The notes under the pieces were generated by a model. The model saw only the letters and a list, made by a program, of their open reading frames with translations, made no database searches and was not told where the DNA came from. Of a stretch of 64,000 nucleotides of DNA, positions 10,937 to 22,100 are shown piece by piece (the first letter of the stretch is position 1; the number at the start of each line of letters is the position of its first letter). Position numbers and translations under genes: made by a program. Location: assembly GCA_028671895.1 (NCBI GenBank), contig CM053810.1, positions 35,257,501-35,321,500 on the forward strand. The letters run 5' to 3'. This stretch comes from Oenanthe sinensis (lineage: Eukaryota > Streptophyta > Magnoliopsida > Apiales > Apiaceae).

Positions 10937-13321
10937 TGTATGAGCCCGAACTTTTGTAAATTCTGAACTATGAATGAATAGTAACTTTTCAGTTTTACGA
11001 AAACCATGTTAGCCCACACTATATAGAAGGTGTAGGATTATAAATCCGGGATTATATTACGATGATACTAAGTAAATAAGTGTATGTAAACGTCGTTAGA
11101 ATCCGAGGATTTTGTCGTTTACTAAATGTTTTGTAATTTACGAGATATTAAGGATTAAAGGAGTAGGTTTCGACCTAAGGGATTATAATTCAAAGAAATT
11201 ATATCCTAAATTATGTTAAGGTAGTGTGACTAGTAAATGTTCACATTACAAAGATGGGAATAAGAAGTGTTATCACTAATCATGTTTTTATAAAGGATTA
11301 AGAGTAAGTAAAATGCACCACAAAGCAAGCCATGCAAGCCATGCAAGCAAGTACTTGCATGGATGAGATCAAGTAACTAAGTCAAGCAAGGGAACTAGCC
11401 AAGTAACTAGAATTAGCAAGAGTAACCAAGTACTTAACTAGATTAGGAAACCAAGTTCCCTAATTTAGGGGAAATATCCATAAAGTAGCTTTATTAACTT
11501 GTCCTAATTCAACCAAGTAATCATTAAACTCTTTTTGTTGATTTTATTCCCACTAAAATATCACAAATCAGCCAACAAAGCAAGTAGCACAGCAGCAAAT
11601 TTTCTCTCTTCCCCCACCAAGCTCCATTCGGCAGTTTTGAAAAAAAAAGAGGAGAATTCAAAATCAAAGTCCAAGCTTCCTTGCTCCATAAATCTCCATC
11701 TTTTAACCATAGCTTCTACATTTCATAGATAAGGTATGATAAAAATCCCAAGTCCATTCTCCATGTCTAGCATTTTCTAAAAATTCATCAAAGATGATAA
11801 TGAATAGTGTGAATAGTAAACTCAAATATTTTTAAAGCTTGTTTCTTGATGTTTAGTTCATAACAAAGGTAGATCAAGCTTCTATAAGGACTCTAAGCAC
11901 CATCTAGTTGTTGTTGAAGCTTTGTGAAGGTATGGACAACCTCTAACCCTTGTGCTTTGTGTGAGTATGATGCCATGGAAGTGCTAGTGGTTGAAGTCTT
12001 AAGCTAAGTATGGTAAAGATATGTGGATGTTAAGCTTTTGGTTGAGTTCTTGTATTGATGTTAGTAGTGTAATGGTGAAATGAGTAGCTTATTGTTGTAG
12101 TCAGGATGTAAAGAGTAAGGATGAGTGTTGGTTGGAATGGATTCACATTGGTTGAATCCGGAAAACGTTGCGTTTATAGCCGTCGTAATGCCCGATTTTC
12201 GTAAACACTCTTTTAAACTGTGAAAATCGTAATGTCAAGCTACTAGCCCCAAAGGCCACTGGCCATAGTTGGTTAGGCCTTGTTTCATACATCGTTTTGA
12301 CGCTTGAATCATGTTATTCCGATATACGGTTTAGGAGATAAGTCAATTTTAGTGAAAGCAACTAAAACTACTAAACTGTTTCGGGAAACACTTTTGTAAA
12401 ATATAAATGGACCACTTAAATGTCACCAAAAATCATTAAATTTTAAGGGAACATAGTTGGGACAGTAGGCAAGACCTCTGCAAAATTTCATAACCAGAGG
12501 AGAAAGTTTCGATTTTATAAAATTGTTAAAGCCGGACTGATTCCTGGACAACCCTTAAAGGAGGATGAATGAGAAAAGGAACATAAGTGCCTATGCAAAG
12601 TGACAAGTATGAAGATGTCATTGACCCATGAATTGACTTAAGTGATTAACATATGTCCTAAAGGTTAAGTAACTCTATAATGAGAGGTCTAACCTATGTC
12701 AAGCTTATGGTTCGTGCGTGCGTAGCGTTAGTGGTTAAGATAACCAATAACTAACGACACGTTCTATTTGATTTGTATAGATCGTCCGTCAAACCCCCGC
12801 ACCTCGACGAACCCCAGGACCCCAGGCAAGTTTTCAAAACTCGTACTTAATGTACTAATATTTTGTCGAAAGACTGTTGTTGTTGTGATATAACTGTATG
12901 TTGAAAAGCATGAATTGATATGTATATTTACATATTTCCCAAACATTGCGACTATATGCTATATGTATTATAGATATAAGTCGGTAAAAGTAAAGGCTCT
13001 AAGCATAGAGCGGTTATGTATTTTCAAACGTAGACCAGGAGCCGGCATGTAATGATAAAGTACTGTCATAATCCGGAAGAAGCCGGAGACAGATTATTTT
13101 GAAAAGGCGATATAAATATTTTGATATTTATATTCTGGTTATTCTTTAAATAAAAAAAATATAAAAAGGAGATAATAAATATTATTTTAATATTTATTTA
13201 ATTAATGAATATTATTTTGAATATTCATTTATTGGGAATCATTTATTAATTTTAAATTAATAAATATTAATTAATTATTTAAATTAAATTAATTTTAAAT
13301 TAATAAATATTAATTTTGAAT
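10937..13321 (+). repeat. G1 LTR-b, 3'-truncated (2385 bp)
   Basis: It starts TGTATGAGCCCG after the polypurine tract and runs nearly identical to LTR-a until the AT-rich tract (equivalent to about 4030 in LTR-a). There it breaks at about 13321 and joins G2 pol sequence. Its last ~0.7 kb duplicates the start of LTR-c (27908 onward), so LTR-b and LTR-c are not simply two halves of one interrupted LTR. Confidence 0.85.
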
Positions 13322-13707
13322 AAGGTTTGATGAGGTTTGGTAAGAAGGGAAAGTTAAGTCCAAGATTTATTGGACCATTTGAAATCCTAAGACGTATTGG
13401 GAAAGTAGCCTATGAGTTGGCCCTACCTCCAAACCTACAGCAAGTTCATAATGTGTTTCACGTGTCAATGCTAAGGAAGTATAATGCAGATTCCAGACAC
13501 GTAATAGAGTATGAGCAGGTAGATTTACAACCGGATCTGACCTATGTGGAACGACCGGTGGAAATTTTAGACCGAAAGGAGCAAGTGCTCCGGAACAAAG
13601 TGGTCAAGTTAGTAAGAGTCCTGTGGAGAAACCAGAACACTGAGGAATCCACATGGGAACTGCAAAGTGCAATGCAGGAAAAGTACCCTCACCTGTTTTC
13701 AAGCTAG
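13322..13707 (+). pseudogene. G2 pol 3'-end fragment
   Basis: This is a truncated copy of the end of the G2 polyprotein: GKLSPRFIGPFEILRRIGKV (GPF motif after integrase), HVSMLRKYN, and the chromodomain-like WRNQNTEESTWELQ, ending YPHLFSS and stop. It is nearly identical to 23374-23759 in the G2 interior. The left break lies inside codons and is fused to the AT-rich tract of G1 LTR-b. Like 1361-1626 for G1, it implies a lost upstream G2 copy in tandem, or a rearranged insertion. Confidence 0.85.
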
Positions 13708-14454
13708 ATTCCGGGACGGAATTCTTTTAAGGAGGGGAGACTGTAATATCCCTAAAATCCAGGTACTTTTAAAACCTTGTTATTAAAAGTATGTATTGGA
13801 TAATAATTATGGAATAAGGTTTTGTTGGGCAATTAAATTATTGAAATTGCCAGAACGAGTTAAAGATTAAATTGGTCGTAGCGAATCGTTACCGAACCGA
13901 AGAAAATCAATTGATTTTCCTTAAATTATTTAAAGAGCCGATTTTTATTAATTCATGGATTAATAAAAATTCAAATACTTGCATTTGATTAAAAGAATAA
14001 GAAATGCTAGTATATTTATTCATGGTCAAAGAACTAGAAGACTTGACCAAGCTTTGACTTGACCTTTGGATGAGTATTAAGCCAAGAGCCAAGTTAAGTG
14101 ATTAAACATAAGAAAACAAAGAGAAAAAAATCAGCAAAGGTGGCTAGCTAAAGAGAAACTCTCGGCCAAGAACAAGAAGAAAGAAGGAAGAAAAATTCAA
14201 GCTCACATCATACTTGTTGATCATAGTGGGTTAGAGCTTAAAAGAAAGGTAGTCTCCATGTGTTCAACATACTTTAATCTCATGCAAAGTTAACCATGAA
14301 AGCTTGTGATATTCATGAAAGTATGTATGCATGAATAGTGATTTTGATTTTGAATAAATTCTTAAACACTTGTTTTATGACTCCTTAAGCCTTGCTAGCA
14401 CTTGTTAATGATTATTTAAGCTATGGGTAGTGTTAATAAGCATGGGAAGCTTGA

Positions 14455-14465
14455 ATATATAAACC
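14455..14465 (+). promoter_or_regulatory. TATA-like box in G2 5' LTR
   Basis: AATATATAAACC lies about 0.7 kb into the LTR. It is the best TATA candidate in this part of the LTR and is repeated in the 3' LTR. Sequence alone does not prove it is used. Confidence 0.3.
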
Positions 14466-16515
14466 CTAGCTTGGTGGAGTTCATGTGGTTAAAGCATGCT
14501 ATGTAATGAGTTTGATTATATGCTTAAGTGCTTGCTTTGTGGGCTATGATTGTATAATATAGTGATGATTTGGTTAAGGTTTATAAGTGTATAAAGTGGA
14601 TGTGTCTTGGTAGAGAATTGTGGTTGTAAGAGGGTAAGTGAATTGTTGTTTTCAAAGTAGTAAAATGGTGTTAAAAGCTGTCCAGCAGTGGTAATGAAAT
14701 TGGCTGAATTATTGGCAATATGTGGAGTGTTATTAAATTGTGTTTGGGCTTGGGATGTCTTGAGTACATTCCCAAGTAGTAGTGTAAAATATATGGTAGT
14801 CGTTTGAGTTGAATTGGATGAGTTTAAAACAGGGTAAATGATGAACGTACAAACAGAACCATGCAAAATTTTCTTCTGCCTGTTAACTGTTCATAGAACC
14901 CGAAGGGGCTAGCCTGCCTTGATTGATGATTTCTTTATATGGTTGGCTAGATATCGGTCTCTAGATCGTTTGCGCGCTAATTTTGAGTCAAACGGAGTTA
15001 TGAGCTAAAAGTTATGGCCAAAATAGTAAGGCTAGGCAGAAAACTCAGCTGTCCTGTTTTTGACTAACTTGGAATGGATGATCAGCCTAGCTAAGCTACT
15101 CCATAAATCTTGAGCCTTTTATTTTAAATAGTAGGCACATGTGTGAAGACTTGGAAAGAAGAATTGGGTTAAAAAGATTAAAACCTGATTTATGAAAAAT
15201 ATTTGAATACAAGTGCTGCATATGAAAAGTTAAGGGAAATGCTAATGTTTTGATTTAGCCACTTCCTTTTTATAAAATGACATTTGAGGCTAAACTAGAA
15301 AATGAAAGATGTTGTATGATGACATAAGAATGCTATGGGCTAATGGACTTGTTTATTATATGTCGTTTTGAATGAATCAGGTAGTTATATGAGTATGTGT
15401 TAATAGGACGATTAAGAAATACTCGTATAGCTAAAGGTGAATTGTTTTTGTTCGTAGATACTCGGACGAAACAAGGAAGGAGCTTACTTCCGCGGAAACC
15501 TACAGGCAAGTATCTGACACTTTGTCACATTGATTCTAATGTATGACATATGTATGCATAGGTTGTTTAAGGTAGTTCTTTGTGAGTAGGACTAGATCCT
15601 TTCAACCTAACCCTGAGACTCCTTTGAACTTCTTAAAAAGTTAGAAGACGTTTATTCTTCAGTTCGTATAACTGAACCTGTGTCGAGCATATCTTTTTGG
15701 TGCTCGATGGTCGACCGGGAGTAGTCTAGCGTGTCTCGACGGTTAGTCGAGGTTTATTATTTTAAATAATATTTAGTTTATTAAATATTATTTAAAGAAT
15801 ATGGAAAGTATTTAAAGGTTAAGTAAATACTTTCAGGGTATTTGAAATTATATAAATATTTTTTAATATTGATTAAATATTATTTAAATATTTTGGGACA
15901 TTTAAAAGTATTTAACTACTGATTAAATACTTTCAACTCGTTTTGGTTTATTTAAATATTATTTAATATTGATTTAATATTATTTAAATATGTTGAATCA
16001 TTTAAGATTATTTAAATATTAAATAATCCTGATTATATTTGAATTAAATATTTTAATTCTTTTAAATCCTTTTAATATTTTTCGAGGACTATCCTGGGCC
16101 TCCTAAATATTAATAAAATATTTAATTATTCTTTAAAAATATTCTGGAGTTGTCTAAGCGTCTTTGATTATTATTTTTCATTAAATAATAAATAGCGAGC
16201 GATGACTCGGATATTTTGGATTTATTCTGAGTCGATAACTCCAGGTTCGGGAGGTAACGTCCGGCTCCGATATTCCTCCCAGTTGTATAGGTGCCTTATG
16301 GCCCATTGTTTCATTCCAAAAGTGTAATATTTTGTGGAGTCTATTTTAACTCGTATTAGTGGTTCCCCGGTCGCATTCTTGAGTCTCCTTGATTCAAGGG
16401 TTTCTGTCTTGTTAAATTCGTTTACTGAGAGTCAACCCAGATGTTTCGAGAGTACTCCCACCTCGTTTCGGGAGCCAAGCTATTGTCAGATATTGAAATC
16501 TAACAATAGGTCGTA

Positions 16516-16791
16516 GTTGTTCTGGAAGGTTGTATTAAATTCCCTTCCTTATCTGTTGATTGAAATCCTGTGATGGATTGTTGAGTTGTTCTGGAAGGTT
16601 GTATTAAATTCCCTTCCTTATCTGTTGATTGAAATCCTGTGATGGATTGTTGAGTTGTTCTGGAAGGTTGTATTAAATTCCCTTCCTTATCTGTTGATTG
16701 AAATCCTGTGATGGATTGTTGAGTTGTTCTGGAAGGTTGTATTAAATTCCCTTCCTTAACAGTTGATTGAAATCCAAAAGTGGATTGTTGT
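16516..16791 (+). repeat. 69-bp tandem array in G2 5' LTR (4 units)
   Basis: Units start at 16516, 16585, 16654 and 16723, each opening GTTGTTCTGGAAGG. A degenerate fifth unit begins near 16790. The same array has five units in the 3' LTR and five units of about 68 bp in G3, so it is copy-number variable. Confidence 0.9.
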
Positions 16792-17272
16792 TATTCTAGA
16801 AGGTTGATTAAATTTCCTTCTAGGTTTGATGATTTTTAAAGTATTCATCAGGGACTGGAGTAAAAGTTGCGTAAGAGGTCGGGGACGCACGACCCAGCCG
16901 TAATTAAAGGCCCATGAGTTGCCTAGGGTGACGAAATGTCGATTGTACATGCGACTGATCATCGAGTACAATAAGGCGTTGAAAAATCTCCAGTTAATCC
17001 CGTTTCTTCCACTTGGAATTTGACGTTGCACTGTAACGAAAGCCTAGGTGCTGAGTTACCGATAGTGTTAACGGGGAACATAATCAATTTTGAGTTGTTG
17101 ATTGCTTTGAGTATTGTTTTACTTGCACTTGTCAGTGTCACTGATATCTTGATATTGTACTCTGTTATTGTTTCAGTACCTTGTTATACTGTTATCTATT
17201 ACTTGCTAAGCATTTGTAGCTCATTCTTGCTTGTTATTTTCTGTTGTTGTTCCTGCCTTACAGTTGCTAATC

Positions 17273-17449
17273 ATGCCCAGTCGAGTACACCGCACCTTGC
17301 GCAAGCGGGTCACCAGGGCAAGGACCCCCTATGAGAGATTCCGCTTTACGGTACCTGAGGTAGGGAGGCTTAGTAGGATAGACTTCCAGCTTCTACTAGT
17401 CAGGTTTATCTATAGATATGACTTATGTAAGTATATGGAACAGATGTAA
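17273..17449 (+). CDS. Arg-rich 58-aa ORF in G2 5' LTR
   Basis: This is a small basic frame, MPSRVHRTLRKRVTRAR... ending RYDLCKYMEQM. It is homologous at protein level to the G1 frame at 5141. A strong acceptor-like site (pyrimidine-rich, ending CCTTACAG at 17263) lies nine bases before the ATG. A donor GAG|GTAGGG at 17359/17360 cuts the frame in phase 0 after 29 codons. That donor could pair with TTGTAG|ATACCT at 17900/17901, giving an intron of 541 bp that contains the LTR end and the PBS. The frame also stays open and conserved past the donor, so an unspliced short protein is equally possible. The product is unknown. Confidence 0.55.
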   Translation: MPSRVHRTLRKRVTRARTPYERFRFTVPEVGRLSRIDFQLLLVRFIYRYDLCKYMEQM

Positions 17450-17748
17450 GTTAATTTACTTTTGACTGCGGCATAGTCTCCTCAAGGAGTTTTAGCTAGC
17501 CGTGTCACCCCATCTTGTGATAACTATATTATGTATCAGTTAAGATGTAATGATGTAAATTATGAAACTCCGTTTCTGAGACTATGGATCGTGTGTGTGT
17601 GATAAAGTGTTGGGGTCAACAGCATGTGGTTACTTTGTGATTAGTATATTGTTATTTATTATTGTTGGGTTACAAGTGTGTGTATATACTGAAAATTGGA
17701 CAGTGACAACCTGGATCTCCGACCCCGGGTCTGGGGGCGTCACAGAAG

Positions 17749-17760
17749 TGGTATCAAAGC
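17749..17760 (+). other. Primer-binding site of G2
   Basis: TGGTATCAAAGC differs by one base from the usual TGGTATCAGAGC found in G1 and G3. It would prime with initiator tRNA-Met. Confidence 0.85.
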
Positions 17761-17900
17761 CCTAAGTTATAGTACTCAGAAATGAGAGGCGAAAGGACAA
17801 TACGACCATTAAAATAAACCTAAAAGCCTTAATAAGAATAAAACCCATAAAAAGGGAACTTATTAAGATCTGGTAGTAACGAGTGGTTGTTGTATTGTAG

Positions 17901-18707
17901 ATACCTGATCCCGAGGCGTACGAGGCCCAGTGAGATTTAGAGTTGCTGGATGAAGATGAGGATGACGATCCGGAGGAGATTCCGGAGGAGGTTCCGGTCG
18001 AGGTTCCGGTACAGGCACCGGTAGAGGTTCCAGTTGCAGTGCCTACCGAGATTCCAGTTGAGGTACCAGCAGAGATTCCTGTAGAGGCCCCAGTGCCACC
18101 TGCTGTTCCAGCACCCACCATTACACCTACTGATCAGGATGGACCCTCTGGTACAGTATTTATAGATATTCCGATGGTGCCACCTCAGGTAGTGTTTCCA
18201 CCACTACCTCCTCTCAGTCCGATACCATCCGAAGACGAGGGATTTGAGGAGCTGACCCCAGAGCCGGCAGAGCCAGAGGATGCTCCCCTTGATTCGCCCC
18301 CACTGCCACCAGTATCCCCTTCGCCGCCACCTACTCCACCACCTCCACCTCCACCTGTTGCCGAGGAGTCGATACCTCCTTGGGTAATGTCTGCGCTCAT
18401 GAGAGAGCGGGATGCCTCAGCTGGTCGGATTGACGAGCTCAGGCGTATTGTGGACCGGATGTTACCGGGGCCCTCTGGACCATCGAGTGGTCTACCTAGA
18501 GTCGGTATTCCACCGAGTGGCCCTCCTACAGACGGCATTCCCCAGGACGTGGAGCTTGGCTTCATCGGTATCCGGATGTGGGCACGAGCATTTCAGGAGA
18601 TCAGGACGCCTTTGGGCGGGGGACCGATGGGAGGTGACGAGGTAGATGCGATGGTAGACAGTATGATGGGGCAGGTCCGGGACTTGGTCCGCGGGAGATT
18701 TAGATGA
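17901..18707 (+). CDS. Acidic Pro-rich ORF between PBS and gag (G2)
   Basis: This frame opens right after the acceptor-like TTGTAG and ends at 18707. It has one TGA at 17931-17933 where G3 has CGG (Arg). N-terminal part: LDEDEDDDPEE followed by (E)(V/I)PVE(V/A)P repeats. Middle: proline-rich PPLSPIPSEDE..EELTPEPAEPE and a polyproline run. Then a helical GRIDELRRIVDRML, and the C-terminus MWARAFQEIRTPL ... DSMMGQVRDLV. No ATG precedes the acidic part in frame; the first in-frame ATG is near 18173, which again suggests the start comes from upstream by splicing. There is no membrane segment and no recognisable enzyme motif. It lies 411 bp before gag. The function is unknown. Confidence 0.55.
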
Positions 18708-19118
18708 TGGGTATATGATGACATAGTCTTCTAGTACTAGACATGGCACTATATGTATATAGTGGTGCCAATTTTGAGGGATTAACTTTTGATGTATATA
18801 TCAGTAGTCCCGTCTTGACTAGAGGATAGAGTAGTTGATCAAACTTTTGACATGTATTCAGACTCTGTGACAAGAGATGTAACCGCAAATGTTATATATA
18901 TATGATGGTCAGTTTTTGTCAGTTGTCGTTGATTTTGTTTAGTGATTATATGCACTCTTGTCTTTGATACAGAAATTGAATGAGAACCATTGTATAACTG
19001 TGATTATTGGATAATGTTGTAGTTGGCACTCACTACTTATGTGATTGTTCCTTGTAACAAATGTTGAAATAATCTAGCGATCGGTAATTAATTGATATTG
19101 TTTGATTGTGCCAGAATC
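18708..19118 (+). other. G2 leader between Pro-rich ORF and gag
   Basis: This is non-coding, T-rich DNA with no gene that I can support. It ends TTGTGCCAGAATC before the gag ATG. In G3 the matching stretch is split by a solo LTR (61068-62672). Confidence 0.5.
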
Positions 19119-22100
19119 ATGCCACCAAGAAGAAACACAAGGTTACACCCTGGGGCCCAGGAAGAACCAAGTGAGCAGGGTATTCATGAGAGTGCAGGGT
19201 ATGAGGAGGGTGATCATGTGGGTTCAGGTGACTCCGAACATAGTCTAAATCAGGATCAAAGAGAACAGAGGGAACCCCAGGATCAAGGGGGAAACCAGGA
19301 TACGGACCCCATGAACTTATTTGTGAACTTTTTAAGGCAGCATGCCACCCCTCACCCGACTCAACCACCCCCAGCTCCCCGCAATGTTGTAGCGAATGCT
19401 TTTCGTGCCTTTAAGTCCTTGAGACCGCCTGAGTTTCAAGGGAGTGCTGACCCGGTAGAGGCAAGGGCATGGCTCAAAGAAATGGAAAAATCATTTGAAA
19501 TATTGCAAGTAGAAGAGGAACAGAAAACAGTCTTCGCCACTTACCTCCTAAAAGGGGAGGCCAATTTCTGGTGGGAAGCTAAGAAGAGTATGGAAAGAGA
19601 AGGAGTGATAGCCTGGGAGAGGTTCACTCAGTTGTTCTTGGAGAAATATTTCCCCAAGTTTATGGAAAGTCAAATGGAGTTGAAGTTTTTGGAATTAAAA
19701 CAGAATAATCTGACGGTGGCTGAGTACGAAGCCAAGTTTACGGAGTTGTCCCAGTTTGTACCGGACTTTGTAAACACAGAAGAGAAGCGAGCCAGAAGAT
19801 TTCAGCAAGGGCTCAGGCAGTGGATTCAGAATCGGGTGGCTATATTTGAATTGACTGATTATGCCACGTTGGTACAGAAAGCCTCGATTGTAGAGGCCGG
19901 TGGTGATCAAGTGCAAAGAAATAGAGAAGAAAATAAGAGAAAGGCGGAAAGCCTGAAGGGAGGATCATCATCGGGAAAGCATCCTAGCAAAGCTAGCCGT
20001 GGGCTAGGATCTAAGTCTAGGAGAAGTTTCGAAACCAGGAGGGCAGACAGTGTGAGTGTCAGCCCGGGAGGCAGACAGTCCGGGGTAAGGTATCCAAACC
20101 AATCCCGACCCCCATTGCCAGATTGCCAGAAATGTGGAAAGAAGCATCTAGGCGGGTGCAGCGCAGGGAAAGTGACGTGTTATAAGTGTCATCGGGAGGG
20201 GCATTATTCTAGAGATTGTCCCCAAAGGAATATGACCTATTTTAGGTATGGCCAGGTAGGGCATGTGAAGAAGGACTGTCGGGTACCTGTGCCAGCTGTG
20301 TCAAAGCAAAGTGGAGTCGCCTCCAATAGGACTCCTACGGCCCGAACTTTTAACATGACTGTGAGGGATGCGGTAAAGCACACAGATGTAATTGCAGGTA
20401 CACTTTTACTCAATTCCATCCATGCAAATGTTTTATTTGATTCTGGAGCAACCAAGTCTTTTATTTTTCAAGATTTTGTGAATAACTGGAATCTTAGAAT
20501 GCAACCGCTAAGAGACTCCCTACAAGTAGAAATAGCTAATCGGGAAGTCATTCCTGTCAGCCAAATATGCGCTAACTGCGAGTTAGAAATAGAAGGACAT
20601 CGATTCAGTGTTGACTTAATTCCTTTTGTGCTGGGAGAATTTGATGTCATCTTAGGAATGGATTGGCTGGCCAGTTGTGGAGCTAGCATAGATTGTAAGG
20701 GAAAGAAGGTAAGAATGAAGTTACCTAATCAGAAAGAAATAGTATTTCGAGGGCAGAGGCAAACCAAGAAGTTCTTAACCCGGATGCAAGTTAAGAGGTT
20801 GTTGCACCAAGGGTGTGAGGCCTATTTGGCCTATGTAGTAGACCAAGAAAAGAGTGTACCAGGTATAAGTGACATACCCGTGGTTAGTGAATTTGAAGAT
20901 GTGTTTCCAGAAGATCTTCCGGGGCTACCACCCGACAGAGATATAGAGTTTACTATTGAATTAGCGCCAGGAACGACACCGGTATCAAAGGCTCATTATC
21001 GATTAGCCCCTGTGGAAATGAAGGAGTTAGCTACCCAACTACAGGAGTTGTTGGATAAAGGTTTGATTCGACCAAGTGTGTCCCCATGGGGTGCACCAGT
21101 GTTATTCGTTAAGAAAAAGGATGGGAGTATGAGGTTATGTATAGATTATCGAGAACTCAACAAACTAACCATCAAGAATAAGTACCCTTTACCCAAGATC
21201 GATGATCTGTTTGACCAGCTAAAGGATGCGGTCTACTTTTCAAAGATTGACCTGAGAACTGGATACCACCAATTGAAGATCAAACCTGAGGATGTACCAA
21301 AGACGGCGTTCCGCACCCGTTATGGACACTATGAGTTTTTGGTAATGTCCTTTGGATTAACCAATGCCCTTGCAGCTTTTATGGACTTGATGAACAGAGT
21401 TTTCAAGAAATGTTTAGATAAGTTTGTTATAGTCTTCATTGATGATATCTTGATTTATTCAAGGACGCCGGAAGAACATGAAGAACACTTGAGAACTGTT
21501 TTGGGAATATTGAGAAGAGAGAAGCTGTATGCTAAATTTTCGAAATGCGAGTTTTGGTTGAAAGAGGTGTAATTTTTGGGCCACGTAATTAGTAATAAGG
21601 GCGTGCTAGTAGATCCTGCTAAGATAGAAGCTATTTCCAACTGGGAAAGGCCGACAACGCCAACGGAAGTAAGAAGTTTTGTGGGACTAGCCGGATATTA
21701 TCGGAGGTTTGTGCAGGATTTTGCCAAAATAGCTACTCCGCTGACAAGGCTCACCCGCAAGACTGAGAAGTTCGAATGGACTGATAAATGTGAAGCGAGT
21801 TTTCAAGAACTGAAGAAGAGGTTGGTCACTGCACCAGTGCTAGCCCTACCTGATGAGAAAAGAGATTTTGTGATTTATAGCGACGCGTCACACAAAGGGT
21901 TGGGCTGTGTATTGATGCAACATGGCAAGGTGATTGCGTATGCATCTAGACAACTGAAAGAGTATGAGTTAAGGTATCCAACCCATGATTTGGAATTAGC
22001 TGCGATAGTTTTCGCGTTAAAGATCTGGAGGCATTATCTTTATGGAGAGAGGTGTGAGATCTACACCGACCATAAGAGCCTTAAGTATATATTTACTCAG

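Larger units (their letters stand above)
1661..13321 (+). mobile_element. G1: Ty3/gypsy chromovirus (Tekay/Del-like), 3' LTR truncated
   Basis: The order is LTR-a, primer-binding site, acidic Pro-rich ORF, gag-pol, polypurine tract, LTR-b. LTR-b is cut at about 13321. The family call rests on the pol style (RT box YFSKIDLRTGYQ, FIDDILIYSKT), the integrase GPF motif and the C-terminal chromodomain-like tail, together with the long LTRs. The element is dead: it has several in-frame stops and its integrase core is deleted. The flanking junctions are not clean target-site duplications. Confidence 0.85.
13742..17744 (+). repeat. G2 5' LTR (4003 bp)
   Basis: It runs from TGTAATATCCC to GGGGGCGTCACA. 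It contains a TATA-like ATATATAAA near 14456, a possible donor AAAG|GTAGTC at 14248/14249, AT-rich TTTAAATATT repeats at 15760-16140, and a 69-bp tandem array from 16516. The block shared with G1 is at about 16860-17080, followed by the Arg-rich frame at 17273-17449. It differs in length from the 3' LTR by exactly 111 bp: one 69-bp array unit plus a 42-bp deletion at about 16935 between two TGACG words. That deletion removed the palindrome found at 27075 in the 3' LTR. Confidence 0.9.

Noticed and set aside
14516..14866. Minus-strand 116-codon open frame in the G2 LTRs (also 24569-24919 and 57286-57579)
   Set aside because: It recurs only because the LTRs are near-identical copies. In G3 most differences change the residue and the end is shifted, so there is no sign of protein selection.
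16516..16791. Regular repeats that might suggest a CRISPR-like array
   Set aside because: Units are head-to-tail 69-bp copies without unique spacers, inside a plant LTR.
17426..17427. A stronger-looking donor TTAT|GTAAGT at the end of the G2 Arg-rich frame
   Set aside because: Joined to the acceptor at 17900 it gives the wrong phase and an immediate stop, and G1 has only GTAAAT. The GAG|GTAGGG site fits phase in all three elements.
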